Source of the DNA: Scleromitrula shiraiana
Taxonomy: Eukaryota; Ascomycota; Leotiomycetes; Helotiales; Sclerotiniaceae
Reading direction: 5' to 3'
Length of the DNA stretch: 64,000 bases
Assembly: GCA_028455995.1 (NCBI GenBank)
Contig: JABELC010000009.1
Location: 62,001-126,000 of the forward strand
Position 1 is the first letter of the stretch. Each line of letters starts with the position of its first letter. The translations under genes and the position numbers were made by a program. The notes under the pieces were generated by a model. The model made no database searches and was not told the DNA's origin. It worked only from the letters and a program-made list of their open reading frames with translations. This document shows positions 1 through 11,697 of this stretch, piece after piece.

Positions 1-1613
1 GTCTCGAGAGCGAGTGCGAGTGCGAGTGCGAGTACGTAAATTATGTATGTACCTTCGTATCGCCGCGACTGGATTTTCCTTCGTATTTTGGGGGTTGCGA
101 TTGGTTGATTTTTTTTTTGGGGGGGGGACCGGGGGGTGGGGGCGAGGAGGTTTGTATACATAGATTTTTGATTTGATGATGGGTTTTGTGAATCTTGTTA
201 TTGTGTTGTTGTATTGTTGAGTATTTATTATATTATATTATATTATCTTATTCGAGTGTTATATTATATTATATCGATTATATTGATTGATACTAGTATG
301 GGATAATAATAATAAAATTAGGAATTGTTTTACTGTACTTTGGATATTGATATATATGATTATCGTTGTAGGATTATTTCGTTCGTTTTTAAGTAGGTAT
401 TTATATGATTGATTTTGATTGATTTATTCATTGATAGATTGATTGATTGATTGCCTGTCAATGATTGATCCGTAAGATCCTCTTTCCTTCGTTATATATT
501 CTTTTACTTAGTTTTATTGTACATTACTTATTCGATAATATCCATCTTCTAATATATCGATTCTTTCCTTCTTTTTTTTTTCTTTTTTCGTTTTTACGCT
601 TCACTTCTCTTCTCTTCTCTTCCTTGACGGAACTTGGTTCGGTATGGTATAGTTTGATTTATTTGATTTGATTCGGTTTGGTTTAGTGAGGTTAGTGAAG
701 GACTTGTATATCTTTTCATCTCTCCTTCTTTTTACTTGCTTACTTTTACTTGGTTTACTGGTATCAATCCGTTTTTATTCGGTATGTGTCTTCGTGATTT
801 GTGTTTACTGGTATGAGCATTTGGACTTGTGATATTTTCTATCTATCTATCTATCCATCTATATCGTCGTTCGTTCAGTAAGATTACTGTAGAGAATGAC
901 TGTTATCAAAGTCAAGTAGCGGGAGTAGTTTAATAGACCGTTAACATTCTTGGATTGGAAAATGTGAGGGGAGTTCTGAATGATAGATATAAGAACAACT
1001 TCATCTTCTTAAGGTATCATTAATTCTTATCTAGTTACCTATGTAAATTATTACATCATCATGAGTGATCAAGCAAGTAGTCATTCAAATATGACTATTG
1101 CTACTAACGATTGTGATTGACTAGCTCAAGGAATCATCTAATAACCTTCAGATCAGCTAATTAGTATCATACTAGCTCAATCTTCCACTCAATACCTGAC
1201 AAACAAATCGCCTAATTCCAGAGAAACTCCTCATCTCAAGGGGCAGAACTGTCTAGCAAGATTCAGACTCCTGAGATATATATAAAAAATATATTTAAGA
1301 AGAGCAATTGTGTTTAAAGGTAGATTCTCAATCGTTAGATAAATTCGATTCTTGTTTGGTCTGCGAGATTGAGAACTTATACTTCGTTAGAGTTTTCGGT
1401 TGCGGCTCAATTAATAAATCATTGCATTGCATTTTGACATTCACTTCACCGCCTATATATTCTGCCGCCATCATGGAATTGCTTCCAGAGCTCCATCGCC
1501 TGAGGTTTGTTCAATCTTAACCATCATCCTCTCCAACCAACTGAGTCCTCTCGTTCGATACAACACTATCGAGTCACCCTCCTTCTTTAACCGCTCCGGC
1601 TCCATAAATCAAA
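1..1613. other. Intergenic stretch upstream of arp8
   Basis: I see no supportable gene here. It holds simple repeats: GAGTGC units near 11-35, a G-rich run near 117-145, TTATA repeats near 229-265, GATT units near 430-455 and CTAT units near 838-862. The last few hundred bases should include the arp8 promoter and 5' UTR. The short open frames in this stretch start at non-ATG codons and look like chance. Confidence 0.6.
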
Positions 1614-3958
1614 ATGTCGAGTAGAAAGAAATCAGGGAAGCAATTGCTAAGAGAGGAGGGTTTGGAACGTACGGATAATGGATTGAAGCAATCGAGTTGG
1701 CCGGAGGCTACACCTATAAATCAAAAGAATTATTACACGTAAGTTTGTTGCTAGTTTCTTTGAGATTTCTATCATCGTTTCATATTCTACGCGCTGGCTG
1801 TATTGAGCGCTTTTCTGTTGGTTCTTATTCCTAACATATAATACAATCTAGTGAGTTTGGCAAACGCGACGATCAATTACTCGCATCACGTCTACAAAAT
1901 GAAGCCAACCAAGAAAAAATGATCCGCGATGCGAAGAACAAAGACCGGGCACTTGCGCGCCAGGGAAACGCAGATGTCCCTCTACCCATGAACGCAGATG
2001 GAGAAGAAGAAGATACAGACATGACGGACGAACTAGACATATCAAAAATAATCATTATACATCCCGGGAGTCAAAATCTCCGAATCGGTTTAGCCAGCGA
2101 TGCTTTACCAAAAACCATTCCTATGGCAATAGCTCAACGATATCCTATGACTGAATCGAAAGAATATCCGCCGAGACCAAAACGCGATGATCCTGAGGCA
2201 GTTCCCGAGAAGCAGTTTGGTGAGGAATGGTCGAAAAAATATACTACTATGTCTGCCGATTTAAAAGCAGATATGCGGTTGAATAGGCGCAGGATTTTAC
2301 CTCAGTCTAAGGAACTGGTTGTTAATTTTAATCGAAGGGTTGATCCGGAGAAGATTTCGGAGCATAACGATCCGTTACGAATTGAATGGACTGATATCTC
2401 TAAGGGGACTGTTAGCGATTTCACCGGTCTTGATGCGCAACGAGTTCCAGATGACTCTGATCCTCCGTATAAGTTGTTCTGGCCAATGCAATATGGGTGG
2501 TTCAATGAGAATGATTATGGGAATCGTGAAGCTCTGTTCAACGATTTTGAAACTATTATTGAAAAGGCAATGAGAAGGGATCTTGGCCTTAATAACAGCT
2601 TAGAATGGGAACAGTATAGTTGCGTTTTCGTCGTACCGGATCTTTACGATAAGAAATATATCGAGCAAATATTCGATATGTGTATGAGGGGTTTCGAGTT
2701 CAAACAAGTCGTTTTTGTTCAGGAAAGTTTATCTGCTGCATTCGGAGCTGGTTATACTAGTGCATGTGTTGTTGACGTTGGTGCACAAAAAACATCTATT
2801 TGCTGTGTCGAAGATGGGATGTGCATTGAGGATTCTCGTATCAATCTCAAATATGGTGGTAACGATGTCACGGAAACCTTCATCAAGATGATGCTTTATG
2901 ACCATTTTCCATACGCCGACATCAATCTCAAGAGACGTTATGATTTTCTTCTGGCGGAAGAGTTGAAAATCAAATGTTGTACTATGAATCAAGTCAATAT
3001 CTCGGTTCAACTTTTCGACTTTCATCTTCGAGCTCCTAATCAACCAACTCATAAGTATCAATTCAAAACTTATGATGAGGTTATTCTTTCTCCGATGGGG
3101 TTTTACTATCCTAATATCTTCGATAATAGCGATAAGTTAGTTGGTCGTCGCAAGCATCTAGACAGATCTTATAATGCCTACGATATTGATACACCAGATG
3201 ATCCAACATCAAAAGCTCAACTCGACATCCTCGCTTCCATCAAACCTTCAATATTAACCAATGCAAATGGATACAACCCCAATAACTACGTATCTAACAG
3301 TTTCGTAGATACATCATTTTCCACCCCACAAAAAGAAAAACCCAATCCCTTCAACTTCCTCGGCAGCCGCATGGACACCGATAACCCCGCCCAATCCAGC
3401 GTAACATCCGCCGCCGCGTCACCCGCCCCAGAAGGCGCAAGCACACCCGCCCCATTTCCCTTCCAAGGAAACGGCACCAACGCCGGCTCCCCCGGACCCG
3501 GTATCAACGGATCACACAGCGGCACCACGCCCGTCCCTCCCGCCGGAATGTTCGTAGACCAACATTTACGAACAGCAAAAGATTTCGCCATCGAACGCGA
3601 CACCATTCTCCCCATCGCCCCCCTCGACCAAGCAGTCATCACAGCCATCCAAGCAGCAGCCAAAGGCGACGAAAAAAAAGCCCGCGATTTCTACGGGGGC
3701 ATAATGGTAATAGGTGGTGGAGCGAAAACACCCGGGTTCGGACAGTTTCTGGAGGAGAGATTAAAGGCGAAGAGACCGGATCTTTTTGAGAGGATTTTGG
3801 TGGGCACGAGTCCCAGGGAGATGGATGGACAGGTGGTGGTTTGGAAGGGGGCGAGTGTTTTTGGGAGGATGAAACAGCATGAGAGTTGGATTGGACGAAA
3901 GGAGTTTGAGATGTTGGGGGCGAGGGTGTTGTATCAGAAGATGCTTTGGCATTATTAG
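1614..3958 (+). CDS. arp8: Actin-related protein 8 (INO80 chromatin-remodelling complex)
   Basis: Two exons, 1614-1738 and 1852-3958, joined over a GTAAGT...CTAG intron, give 743 residues. The N-terminus (MSSRKKSGKQLLREEGLE, later INQKNYYT and KRDDQLLASRLQNE) matches the conserved start of fungal Arp8, and this is why the ATG at 1614 is preferred over the in-frame ATG at 1919. The actin fold begins near residue 107 (IIIIHPGSQNLRIGLASDA) and a phosphate-binding-like loop follows at VVDVGAQKTSICCVEDG. Near the C-terminus, GGIMVIGGGAKTPGF is the second nucleotide-binding segment. Arp8 binds nucleosomes and DNA as part of INO80, which remodels chromatin in transcription and repair; that role is known for the family, not seen here. 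A Ser/Pro/Gly/Ala-rich low-complexity insert lies at about 3360-3540. Confidence 0.95.
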
Positions 3959-6691
3959 GGGGGATGGATTGGGGGGAGGATGGGATGGGATGGGATTTGG
4001 TTCTGTCAGGGGATGGAGTTGGGGCAGGTTTTTTCCAGGGTGCGCTGGGTGGCGAAGACCCGATGGAATATGATATGATATGATATGATATGATCATAGA
4101 TATGTGAACGAATAAATGGCCGGATGAATAATACTGGATTGGACTGGCGTTTATTTTCTCAACGGTATTTGGTGTCACTGATTTAATATTACCTATCGGC
4201 GTTAGCAAGGGAAAACGGCAAAAAAAAAAAGCGATACCGTTTTAAAAGATATCCTGGTATGCGATGCGTTGGTGGGGATTTGTAAATAGATTCGCGCAGA
4301 TGTGTGTATGGGGTGATGAGACGTTCCTATCTACTTGCTAGTGGGAAGAGGAGGGTTATAGATATTTTATATAGCTTCTTTGTGCTGCAATTTGAGATGA
4401 GAGAGATTTTTTTTTTTTTGATTCGATGGTTGGATCGTCTTGGGAGTTGAGATGTGAGATGTGAGATGTGAGATGTGAGATGTGAGATGGAGATGGGGAT
4501 GGGGATTTCTCGTTTGTGTGGAGGAGATGAAGGGGGAGGGAAGGGGAGGGGGCTGGTTAGTAGATAGTCTCATTGTGTGTGGATGGGTAAGTGAATAGAT
4601 GAGCGAGTGTAGAGGTATAAAAGGTAGGTTAGGATGAGGATTTCATGGGGTCGGATTAGGGGTCTTTTGTCATCAATAGTCCAAGTGCATGGTTTATTAG
4701 TTGTATTGTTACTACTTATTTGTTATTGAAGGAATGGTTTTATTTTCTTGTTGTTGTTGGGGGGGGGGGGGGGGGGAGACTGTTGTTTATTGCTTTTGAA
4801 TTATTTATTGCTTTTGAATTATATATAGATGATACTGTTGCTGTTGCTGATGAGTTATTATTGTTAATCATTTTCCTTCCATTATTCTCATCTGTTATTT
4901 GTTAAGGCCACAAGATACGAGATTTGTTATTATCATAACATTCGAACAATAAATAACCCTCCACCATCATTCTCATTCCCGCCTCCTAACGGTAACACTT
5001 CCATCATTCGTACGGACATATATCTACAGCTATAGTGCTTAGAAATCTTGAAACCTGCGATAAGTCTCGCTCATGTTGCAATGGTGAGGAGATGGATGTT
5101 GAAGATTCTAGGGGGGTTTTATAGGAGGGTTTGGTTTGGGATGGAGGATTGAGATATGAATGGGATTGAGATATGAATGGGATGGGACGACGGACGAGTA
5201 TTCACTTTCTTTGTTGTTCTAGGACAGATTCATTCTTGTAGTTTTGAGTAGAGCTTTTGGATATGAGAGGTTGATGGGGAAGATACCTGTGTATCCACCA
5301 AGTGGATGAATGCATCTCACTCTCAGTTAGGATAAAATCCACTCATACATTCCAAGTAGGAATTCAGTATCAAAAGTAAAACATATGTGGGGTATAAATA
5401 AGAAGTTAGATTCCATCTACTTCGAAAGAAATCAAGACGTTAGAGAAAATCTGTTAGCAGACGGTGGAATGGGATTGTTGTGTGAACCACCTGTTACATA
5501 CGTGTCGTGAGCTAGCTATAAAGAATCTGGAAGGTGTCTGATGGTTTGCTTTTTGACGGATTACTTGATTTGATATTTGTATCACTGTCGATTTCATGTT
5601 CATGAACAAGAGAGAATACCATTGCGACCTCTTTAGTGCTGTTGTCATTTACTATTTAGCATTTTTGTACTATATGGTGTCATATTTTCGATGGCCAACC
5701 TTGTGCTCATGTAGAATAAGATGTATATATCAATGTTTTTTTTTTGGATGATGTTTCGATTTGCAAGAAATCCTATATGTGGTTCAGCTTGGTAGTTTGT
5801 TTTTTATTTGATAAAACGTTGTAGAGCTGTAAGTAAAAAGGTATATTTATAGTGCTTGCCACTATCTGTGAGATTCACTCACCCTCTTCGGTAGTTGAAT
5901 CTCCCTTCATCGGTCAAACGACTTGTATGTTTTTTTGTTTTGCAGTGTTACTGTGAAAATTGTGAACTTTTTGGAATCCAACTAGTTCTCTGCTTCCGAA
6001 GAGTCCATATAAATTCATGGTTTTCGTCTTCTTCCTTTTCCCTCTTCAAACGCATTCAGAAAAATGACATCCCAGAGTACCCAAGATTCTTACTGGATGG
6101 AAAGCAGAGAAGAAATTCCAAGTTGATGGAGATGTTGAAGTGGTATGAACGGAGTATCCGTCGTTTATTTAATAATCCTTCTTATCACCGTCACCAAACG
6201 ACTTCTCATTGCTGCTAAACCTTCACTAAAATTGGAGATTGACAATACTTAAAATGAATAATGATAACCATAATAGCTTCACTTTTCGAAAAGTGGAGGG
6301 GGTAAGACAAGTAGATGGTACGAAATTGCACAGGATGGTTATGAACCGAGCAATATGGCCCCTCGCTAGAAATGGGAGAAACTTCTTTGGTCCTGCGAAC
6401 TGGATACCTAGAAAATAGTTGTTTGTTTGTGTCGATTAAGAACAGGAAAAGATGTCACTTATATACCTGTTCCTCCGATTGAGACAATATCTTATGAGAT
6501 GCGAGTAAATAGAAATTATCAATATACCATTCTTCAACTAAGATCCGAACATCGGGCGGACTATAAATTCAAGCCTTGGAATTTTTATGGAAATTTCGCT
6601 CTATCTTTTAAGTTATGTTTCGAAATATAGAAAAGAAGAAGAGAGGTTCAAGCAACCCTCGAGTTTCTACTCGAGCTTACCATGCCATACT
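3959..6691. other. Long intergenic stretch with simple repeats
   Basis: No gene is supported. The first part should be the arp8 3' UTR and contains ATATG repeats (about 4068-4094). GAGATGT repeats run at about 4449-4488, a run of about 18 G lies near 4750-4768, and a duplicated GGGATTGAGATATGAAT segment lies near 5143-5180. Short open frames on both strands begin at non-ATG codons and look like no known protein. The repeats are uninterrupted units without unique spacers, so they are not CRISPR. Confidence 0.5.
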
Positions 6692-7432
6692 TCATGTTTC
6701 GATCGAGCTCTCCTGCAACTGTCCTACATATTCTTTAATATCCTTATTCAACCACACTCTCTTCTCCTCCCCAACCCCATTTCCATTCCCCTGCCTACCT
6801 CCCACAGCCAACTCCACCATACACCCTGCAAGCTCCTCCATCCCAACCGCCAAAGAATCCCCCAAAACCCATTTTGCACACTCCTCCCCCCTAAATTTCG
6901 GTAACACGCCGCCAGGCTTAACAACAAAAATATCCAACTTCCCCTCTTCATTAAATTCCATAACTCTTTTCTCCACCATTCCTCTAATCCTCCTCCCTTG
7001 ACTGAAATACCACAAACTGCGTTCCTTTTCTCCATTTTCCAGGTTTGGAGGGGGTTCCGTAAATGCACCTCCTAGCTGTATATATCTAAAACCTTTTGTT
7101 CCTCCCTCTCCCTCTCCATATCCATCTCCATCTTCTCTAATTCTATTCTTAATAAGATTAAGAAACGTAACAGGGAAGTCAATATCAACCCTCATATCCC
7201 CATTATAAGTACCCAGACACCAAATTGCTGCGTCGGCATCCTGGATCTCATTGATAACTCTCTCGGGATATGAGGTGAAAGATTCAAGGAGAATGGTTTG
7301 GATTTTAGGGTCTGTGGTGGGGGGTGTGCGTCGTGTGAGGAGGATGAGATTGGTTATTTTTGGGTGTGAAAGGCATGCGTTTAGAACGGCGGAGCCGATG
7401 TAGCCTGTGGAGCCGGTGAGGATGACTTTCAT
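6692..7432 (-). CDS. NAD(P)-binding Rossmann-fold protein (atypical SDR, NmrA/HTATIP2-like)
   Basis: A single-exon gene of 246 residues starts at an ATG. The N-terminus MKVILTGSTGYIGSAV carries the TGxxGxxG dinucleotide-binding loop of extended or atypical short-chain dehydrogenases. The following ILLTRR is the strand-and-arginine pattern that often reads the cofactor phosphate, suggesting NADP. A middle segment, AAIWCLGTYN, matches the wall of the cofactor pocket in this group. There is no signal peptide or membrane segment, so it is probably cytosolic. At 246 residues it is close to small atypical SDRs such as the HTATIP2 group. Substrate and pathway cannot be told, and neighbours give no clue. 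A Gly/Glu-rich loop near residue 115 is low complexity. Confidence 0.75.
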   Translation of the reverse strand: MKVILTGSTGYIGSAVLNACLSHPKITNLILLTRRTPPTTDPKIQTILLESFTSYPERVINEIQDADAAIWCLGTYNGDMRVDIDFPVTFLNLIKNRIREDGDGYGEGEGGTKGFRYIQLGGAFTEPPPNLENGEKERSLWYFSQGRRIRGMVEKRVMEFNEEGKLDIFVVKPGGVLPKFRGEECAKWVLGDSLAVGMEELAGCMVELAVGGRQGNGNGVGEEKRVWLNKDIKEYVGQLQESSIET

Positions 7433-7917
7433 GGTTTTGCTTGGTTGGGTTGAGGGTAGGGAAATGGATATAGAGATGATAGATGGTATGTTGGCGAGTT
7501 CGTTTTTTTGAAATTTAAATAGATGAACTTGTATGCTCTTCTTTCATATGGTTTCTTATTTTATGTCGTTTTAAAAACCAGACAGAGTTGTTATATGAAT
7601 AACGATACCTATCGATACTATAAATTATTAAAAAAAGTTCAGAAACACGATTATCGTGAGCAGTATAGATTCACGGTAGTTTTACTATTTCAAGGAAAAG
7701 AAGAGAAGAAATCAATACATTGAAGTTAATTATATATATACGTATGGACCTGAACGCGAATCTCAGCTCTGCCTATCCTAATATCTTTGATTTGACCGCC
7801 GAGCTAGTGGAAGATGATGCGTCCGAAATAGGATTAGCGTCAGTTGTACCATTTGTGAAACGGTGAGATGGTGAGATCACTAATACGCTTGTACTATCTA
7901 TCTACGCTGGCTATAAC
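7433..7917. other. Short intergenic stretch
   Basis: It lies between the start of the SDR-like gene and the 3' end of the broken F-box-like gene. It should contain the SDR-like gene's promoter. I see no ORF with a credible start and no RNA gene. Confidence 0.4.
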
Positions 7918-9824
7918 CTACATCCATTGATATGGCATAGCCAAAGTATCCATCGGGTAAGCCGCCAAAAAATCCATATTCTCATCTAGCAAATTCCTCC
8001 TGCTTACATCATAATGCATAACACTTCGAAAAGGGAGTATAAAGTCAAATTCAGTCACCACGAAATCGTTCGTCCGTCTGAGGAATAAATAATTTCCCGC
8101 TTTGAACCGTCCTTGGAATGAGAAATCACCGTAATCAAGAACTTGTAACGACGGAATATTCATAAAAGCCCAATTAGCAAAATATAGCAGCTCAGAGTTG
8201 CCTTCACCGAGGTCTTCCAGAAGCTGATTGTCGTTGAATTTCGCATCTTCAATATTGGCTTCCTTCTCGTTACAATGTTTGGTCTCATCACACATTTGTC
8301 CCATGCTCATTTCTGGGCCGAATCTCCTGATGTGCAAGAATTTCAATGAACTGGTGGCGCTAGGTTGGGTCAGAACTTGTTTCTATCCCCAAGATCAGCC
8401 AAAATAACGAGAAAGGAGAGTATATTATTTCTCACAATAGTTTCAATGTCACCACTAAGTCCTAGGCACTCTAAATTTAACTGAGAAAATGTATGTCGAT
8501 CGCTTGCTTCGATACTGTTCAGTCTCTCTATATCCTTTGCAGAGAGTGACAAGGAATTGTTGTCTGATTTATCTTCTACACGTACTTGATGCAAGACAAA
8601 TCGTCTTAACGGTGGTTTCTTAACGGCTAACATCTGCCAGAGATCCAAGGCCATTATTGACGTTGGCACGGATAGAAAGAGGTCGGTAAGCCCTTGAGCC
8701 ATGGTGACAACATTCTTGAGATCATTTGACCATTTCACGATCTTATTGGTATCGATTGAGCCGAGTACCTCCTAGTAACATGTATACTCGAATGATAAAA
8801 GCTCGAGCGAGTCAAGAGACCCCATCTTTATGAGAAACATATCCATGTCATTGCATTTGCATATGACTAAACTCAATATCCTCCTAATGTTAAGCGTATG
8901 AAGTAGGGCTTTCGGAATATCCCCTGAGGAATATAGGCAAGTGACAGAGATTCGAGCACGGGAAGTATAATTCTGTTGGTGGGTCTAAATGGTGTAAACC
9001 GTAGAATATCGCGAGTGAAAGATGAGTCATGGTTTCGACTATCTGTTAATCTAGAGAAATCAAGTTGAAGATGTGTGAGAAGCCTTGCGTTTTGTTTTCA
9101 GTACGGCATGAAGAGAATACCTGTTGGAGATTGTAAGTTCCAAATTAATCCAGGAAATTCGCCGCAGGCAACGAAGTTGTGAGAAATCAAACCGAAATTG
9201 CTGATTCACCAGGTAGTGAGCCGAAGTCATTATGCTTATCTCTTCAAGAGAGCTTTGTCCAAATGGTAAGTAACCGTTGCGTCCAAATACATCCGATGGA
9301 ATGCACGTGCCTAAGTGCCAACTGAATTCAATTGCCGTGTTAGCGGAAACTTCATATTCACCATAAAAACTGCAATTACCTGAAACTTTTCAAGTTCTCG
9401 TATTTTAATCGCTGAAGTAATTCACCTGCTCTAGTGGATAGTTCTTCAAATCTACTGGTAATATGCCTGAGATCCTCCCGGTCATGGTAACAATGATGAA
9501 CACATCTCCTGTGGATATTTATATCAAACGGAGCAGTAATCCCGACGTGCTCTGTGTGTTGCAGATGATCCGCATAATTACCCTCTAAAAAAGGGTTGAC
9601 ATTTTTATGGTGAAGATCGCATTCGGGTGCGCTAACGATAATTGTCTTGTAGAGTCGGGGAATGATTATACTGTAAAGTATCTTCGATACTGCATAGATC
9701 TGATTCATATCCCCGATGTCTGTTATCTGCAATGTTTTTAATTCTTGAGAAAATGATATATGGTAAAAGCTTGTCTTACATGACCCAAAATGTGAAGTAG
9801 AAGCTCAGGGGGTATTGTATTCAT
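7918..9824 (-). pseudogene. Broken F-box/LRR-like gene
   Basis: The 5' part splices cleanly. Exon 9780-9824 encodes MNTIPPELLLHILGH, an F-box start. Exon 9380-9726 follows, then an exon starting at 9321 that restores LKSFSWHLGTCIPSDVFG across a 58-base intron. Leucine-rich blocks then continue to 7918, but not in one frame: the frame changes near 8930, an in-frame TAG lies in the codon after FEYTCY near 8772, and the frame is lost again near 8370, where the protein-like text resumes as LKFLHIRRFGPEM. No GT-AG intron of workable size removes these breaks. F-box proteins select substrates for SCF ubiquitin ligases, and in fungi they form fast-evolving families with many dead copies. An alternative is a live gene with unusual splicing or sequencing errors. 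Confidence 0.55.
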
Positions 9825-10417
9825 ATTATCGACCTGTTGCAGACTACCTGCTCGCACACGGTGTTATAGAGTAGCCGATAGTTTAAATAATGCAGAATGA
9901 TGAATTGCATGAATGAAGAGAAACGTAGTTGATGTGGTTTAGAATGAGGAAATTGGTGCTCTCTAGTTTGTTTGTTGCTGCTCAAGATAAATACGACAAA
10001 TGCGACCCAATCACTATCTCAGTACCATATCTTAGGTCTTCAATTTTTATATCAATCAACGCCTTTTATGTTACTTCCTTAATGTACAATAGTTAACTCT
10101 CCTTATGGGAGGCTGTTAAATGTTCAATCCATATATATACCCTTGCATACCAACCAAACTACAAGCCCACATGTTTCCGATTTACTTTCATCTATCCTTT
10201 CAAGGATTGACCCAATTTGACGCCGCACGCCGGTGGAGATCCGCGTTTGTATTCAAAACGCATGTACCTCGTCAACATGATGTATCATATATCGTACAAG
10301 ATCTTCATATCCTATGTACTTGGATTTCTCTGCATCCGCTCTGTCACATGATATCCATTTGAGATGACGTTGATTTCAAGAGATGTCCCAAACGATTTCT
10401 GGGTTCAACTACCTATT
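9825..10417. other. Intergenic stretch, broken F-box-like gene to rhodopsin-domain gene
   Basis: Nothing certain is seen. A plus-strand frame at 10120-10362 lacks family features. The stretch should hold the promoter side of the broken F-box-like gene and the 3' UTR of the rhodopsin-domain gene. Confidence 0.35.
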
Positions 10418-11697
10418 TCAATGTCTCCATCCAATTACTTGACTTTGTTCCCATTCCCCCGGCGCAGAATTCCTGTTACTCGTCACAGTAACCTGCGTCT
10501 GCTTTATAATATGTATTTGGCTATCCCCATCCCCCCATTTATCGTCAACGTCCCAAAGTTCATGGAAAGTATCTAAATTGATATCCGAGCACTTTCTGGC
10601 ATTCTGAGTTCTAGGAACATTATATATGTTTCCCGAAATTGCGTTATTGGAGTTGCCGGTTGTGCTAAGGTTCAGGAAAGGCAGCGAGAGTAAAGGGCGA
10701 AGAGCGGGAAGCGAACCAGCAAAAATTCCCATTGCTTCTTCAATGATGGACCAGAGACCAATTCGGCCTGTACCGAACATGAATTCTTTAGGATCACTGT
10801 ATAGACTTAAGTAACGAAGGCGAACGATGGTTGCACAACTTGCACTAGAAAACTGTTAGTCAAGTGTATGGCCAACGGGTATTGGTATAAGCACATCGAG
10901 GAAGAAATCCCATTCCAAATCTAGAAAAAAATGAAACTCACAAAGCAGCCACTCCAAGAATGCAAGCCACCGAAAACTTTATCCTACTCTTCATCTGAAT
11001 ATTCCACAATAGAAATCCGGGCAAGATTGCTAAAGACCAATCGGTTACAATCTCAATAGCCGAGAAAAACAGACTGACATCACTGTTCAGCTGCGTATTG
11101 CAGGTTCCGCTTCCTTCGCCCCATAAGGTGTTGATTGGGTGACAAATATTGGAAATACCGATTATGAAAATGAGCGCAGAAACAGCAGTCATGATCATGA
11201 TACCCCATACGGTATACACATAACGACGGCGAGCATCGGCGATGCGAAGCAAAGTTACGGCGATACTACACTTGATGGCGACTGCGCCAGAAGCATAGAA
11301 GAATTCGGCGATGAAGAACAACTTCACCAATGATTAGTTTCGAATACATAGGGCTGAATTTTCAATCTATGAAGAAGAGAATAAGCACCTTAGTTCCATA
11401 TTGAATTTCCGCAGTAGTAAGAGTATCTGAAAGCTGCCCGCTTCCATAGAAACAACACACAATGCAGAGACTGCTCGTAACTGTGTAAAGTAACTGCGGT
11501 ATTATCAGCACCAATTTGAATTTTGGGAAAAACCCTGGCAAACATACTATTCCCATCAACATCGAATTATCATCCATACCCCAGGTTCTCCTCCATACTC
11601 TCACACCCACCCGCGCAAGAAATGTCAACCAAGACAATACCAACAACAAAATTGAAGTATAGAATAGGGCTACGCCGTCCCCTCCTATTTTCCCCAT
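10418..11697 (-). CDS. PTH11-like rhodopsin-domain integral membrane protein
   Basis: Four exons (11548-11697, 11389-11493, 10942-11321, 10418-10844) give 353 residues with phases that agree at every join. The text fits the fungal 'rhodopsin domain' family: helix 1 LFYTSILLLVLSWLTFLARV, the W-G-M-D-D loop after helix 1, then LFFIAEFFYASGAVAIKCSI, the conserved TVWGIMIMTAVSALIFII helix, a Cys-containing loop (NICHPINTLWG), SLFFSAIEIVTDWSLAILP and a final CATIVRLRYL segment. Several proteins of this group act as surface or host sensors (Pth11 type); that role is inference. The cytosolic tail after residue 250 is short and ends SQVIGWRH. The extracellular CFEM domain of true Pth11 is absent. The ATG at 11697 is the only in-frame ATG before helix 1. 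Confidence 0.85.

Noticed and set aside
3639..4208. 189-codon minus-strand frame
   Set aside because: It is antisense to the arp8 3' end, Pro/Ser-biased because of the opposite strand's composition, and without any domain.
4449..4488. GAGATGT direct repeats, considered as a CRISPR-like array
   Set aside because: The units are adjacent without unique spacers, and the host is a fungus.
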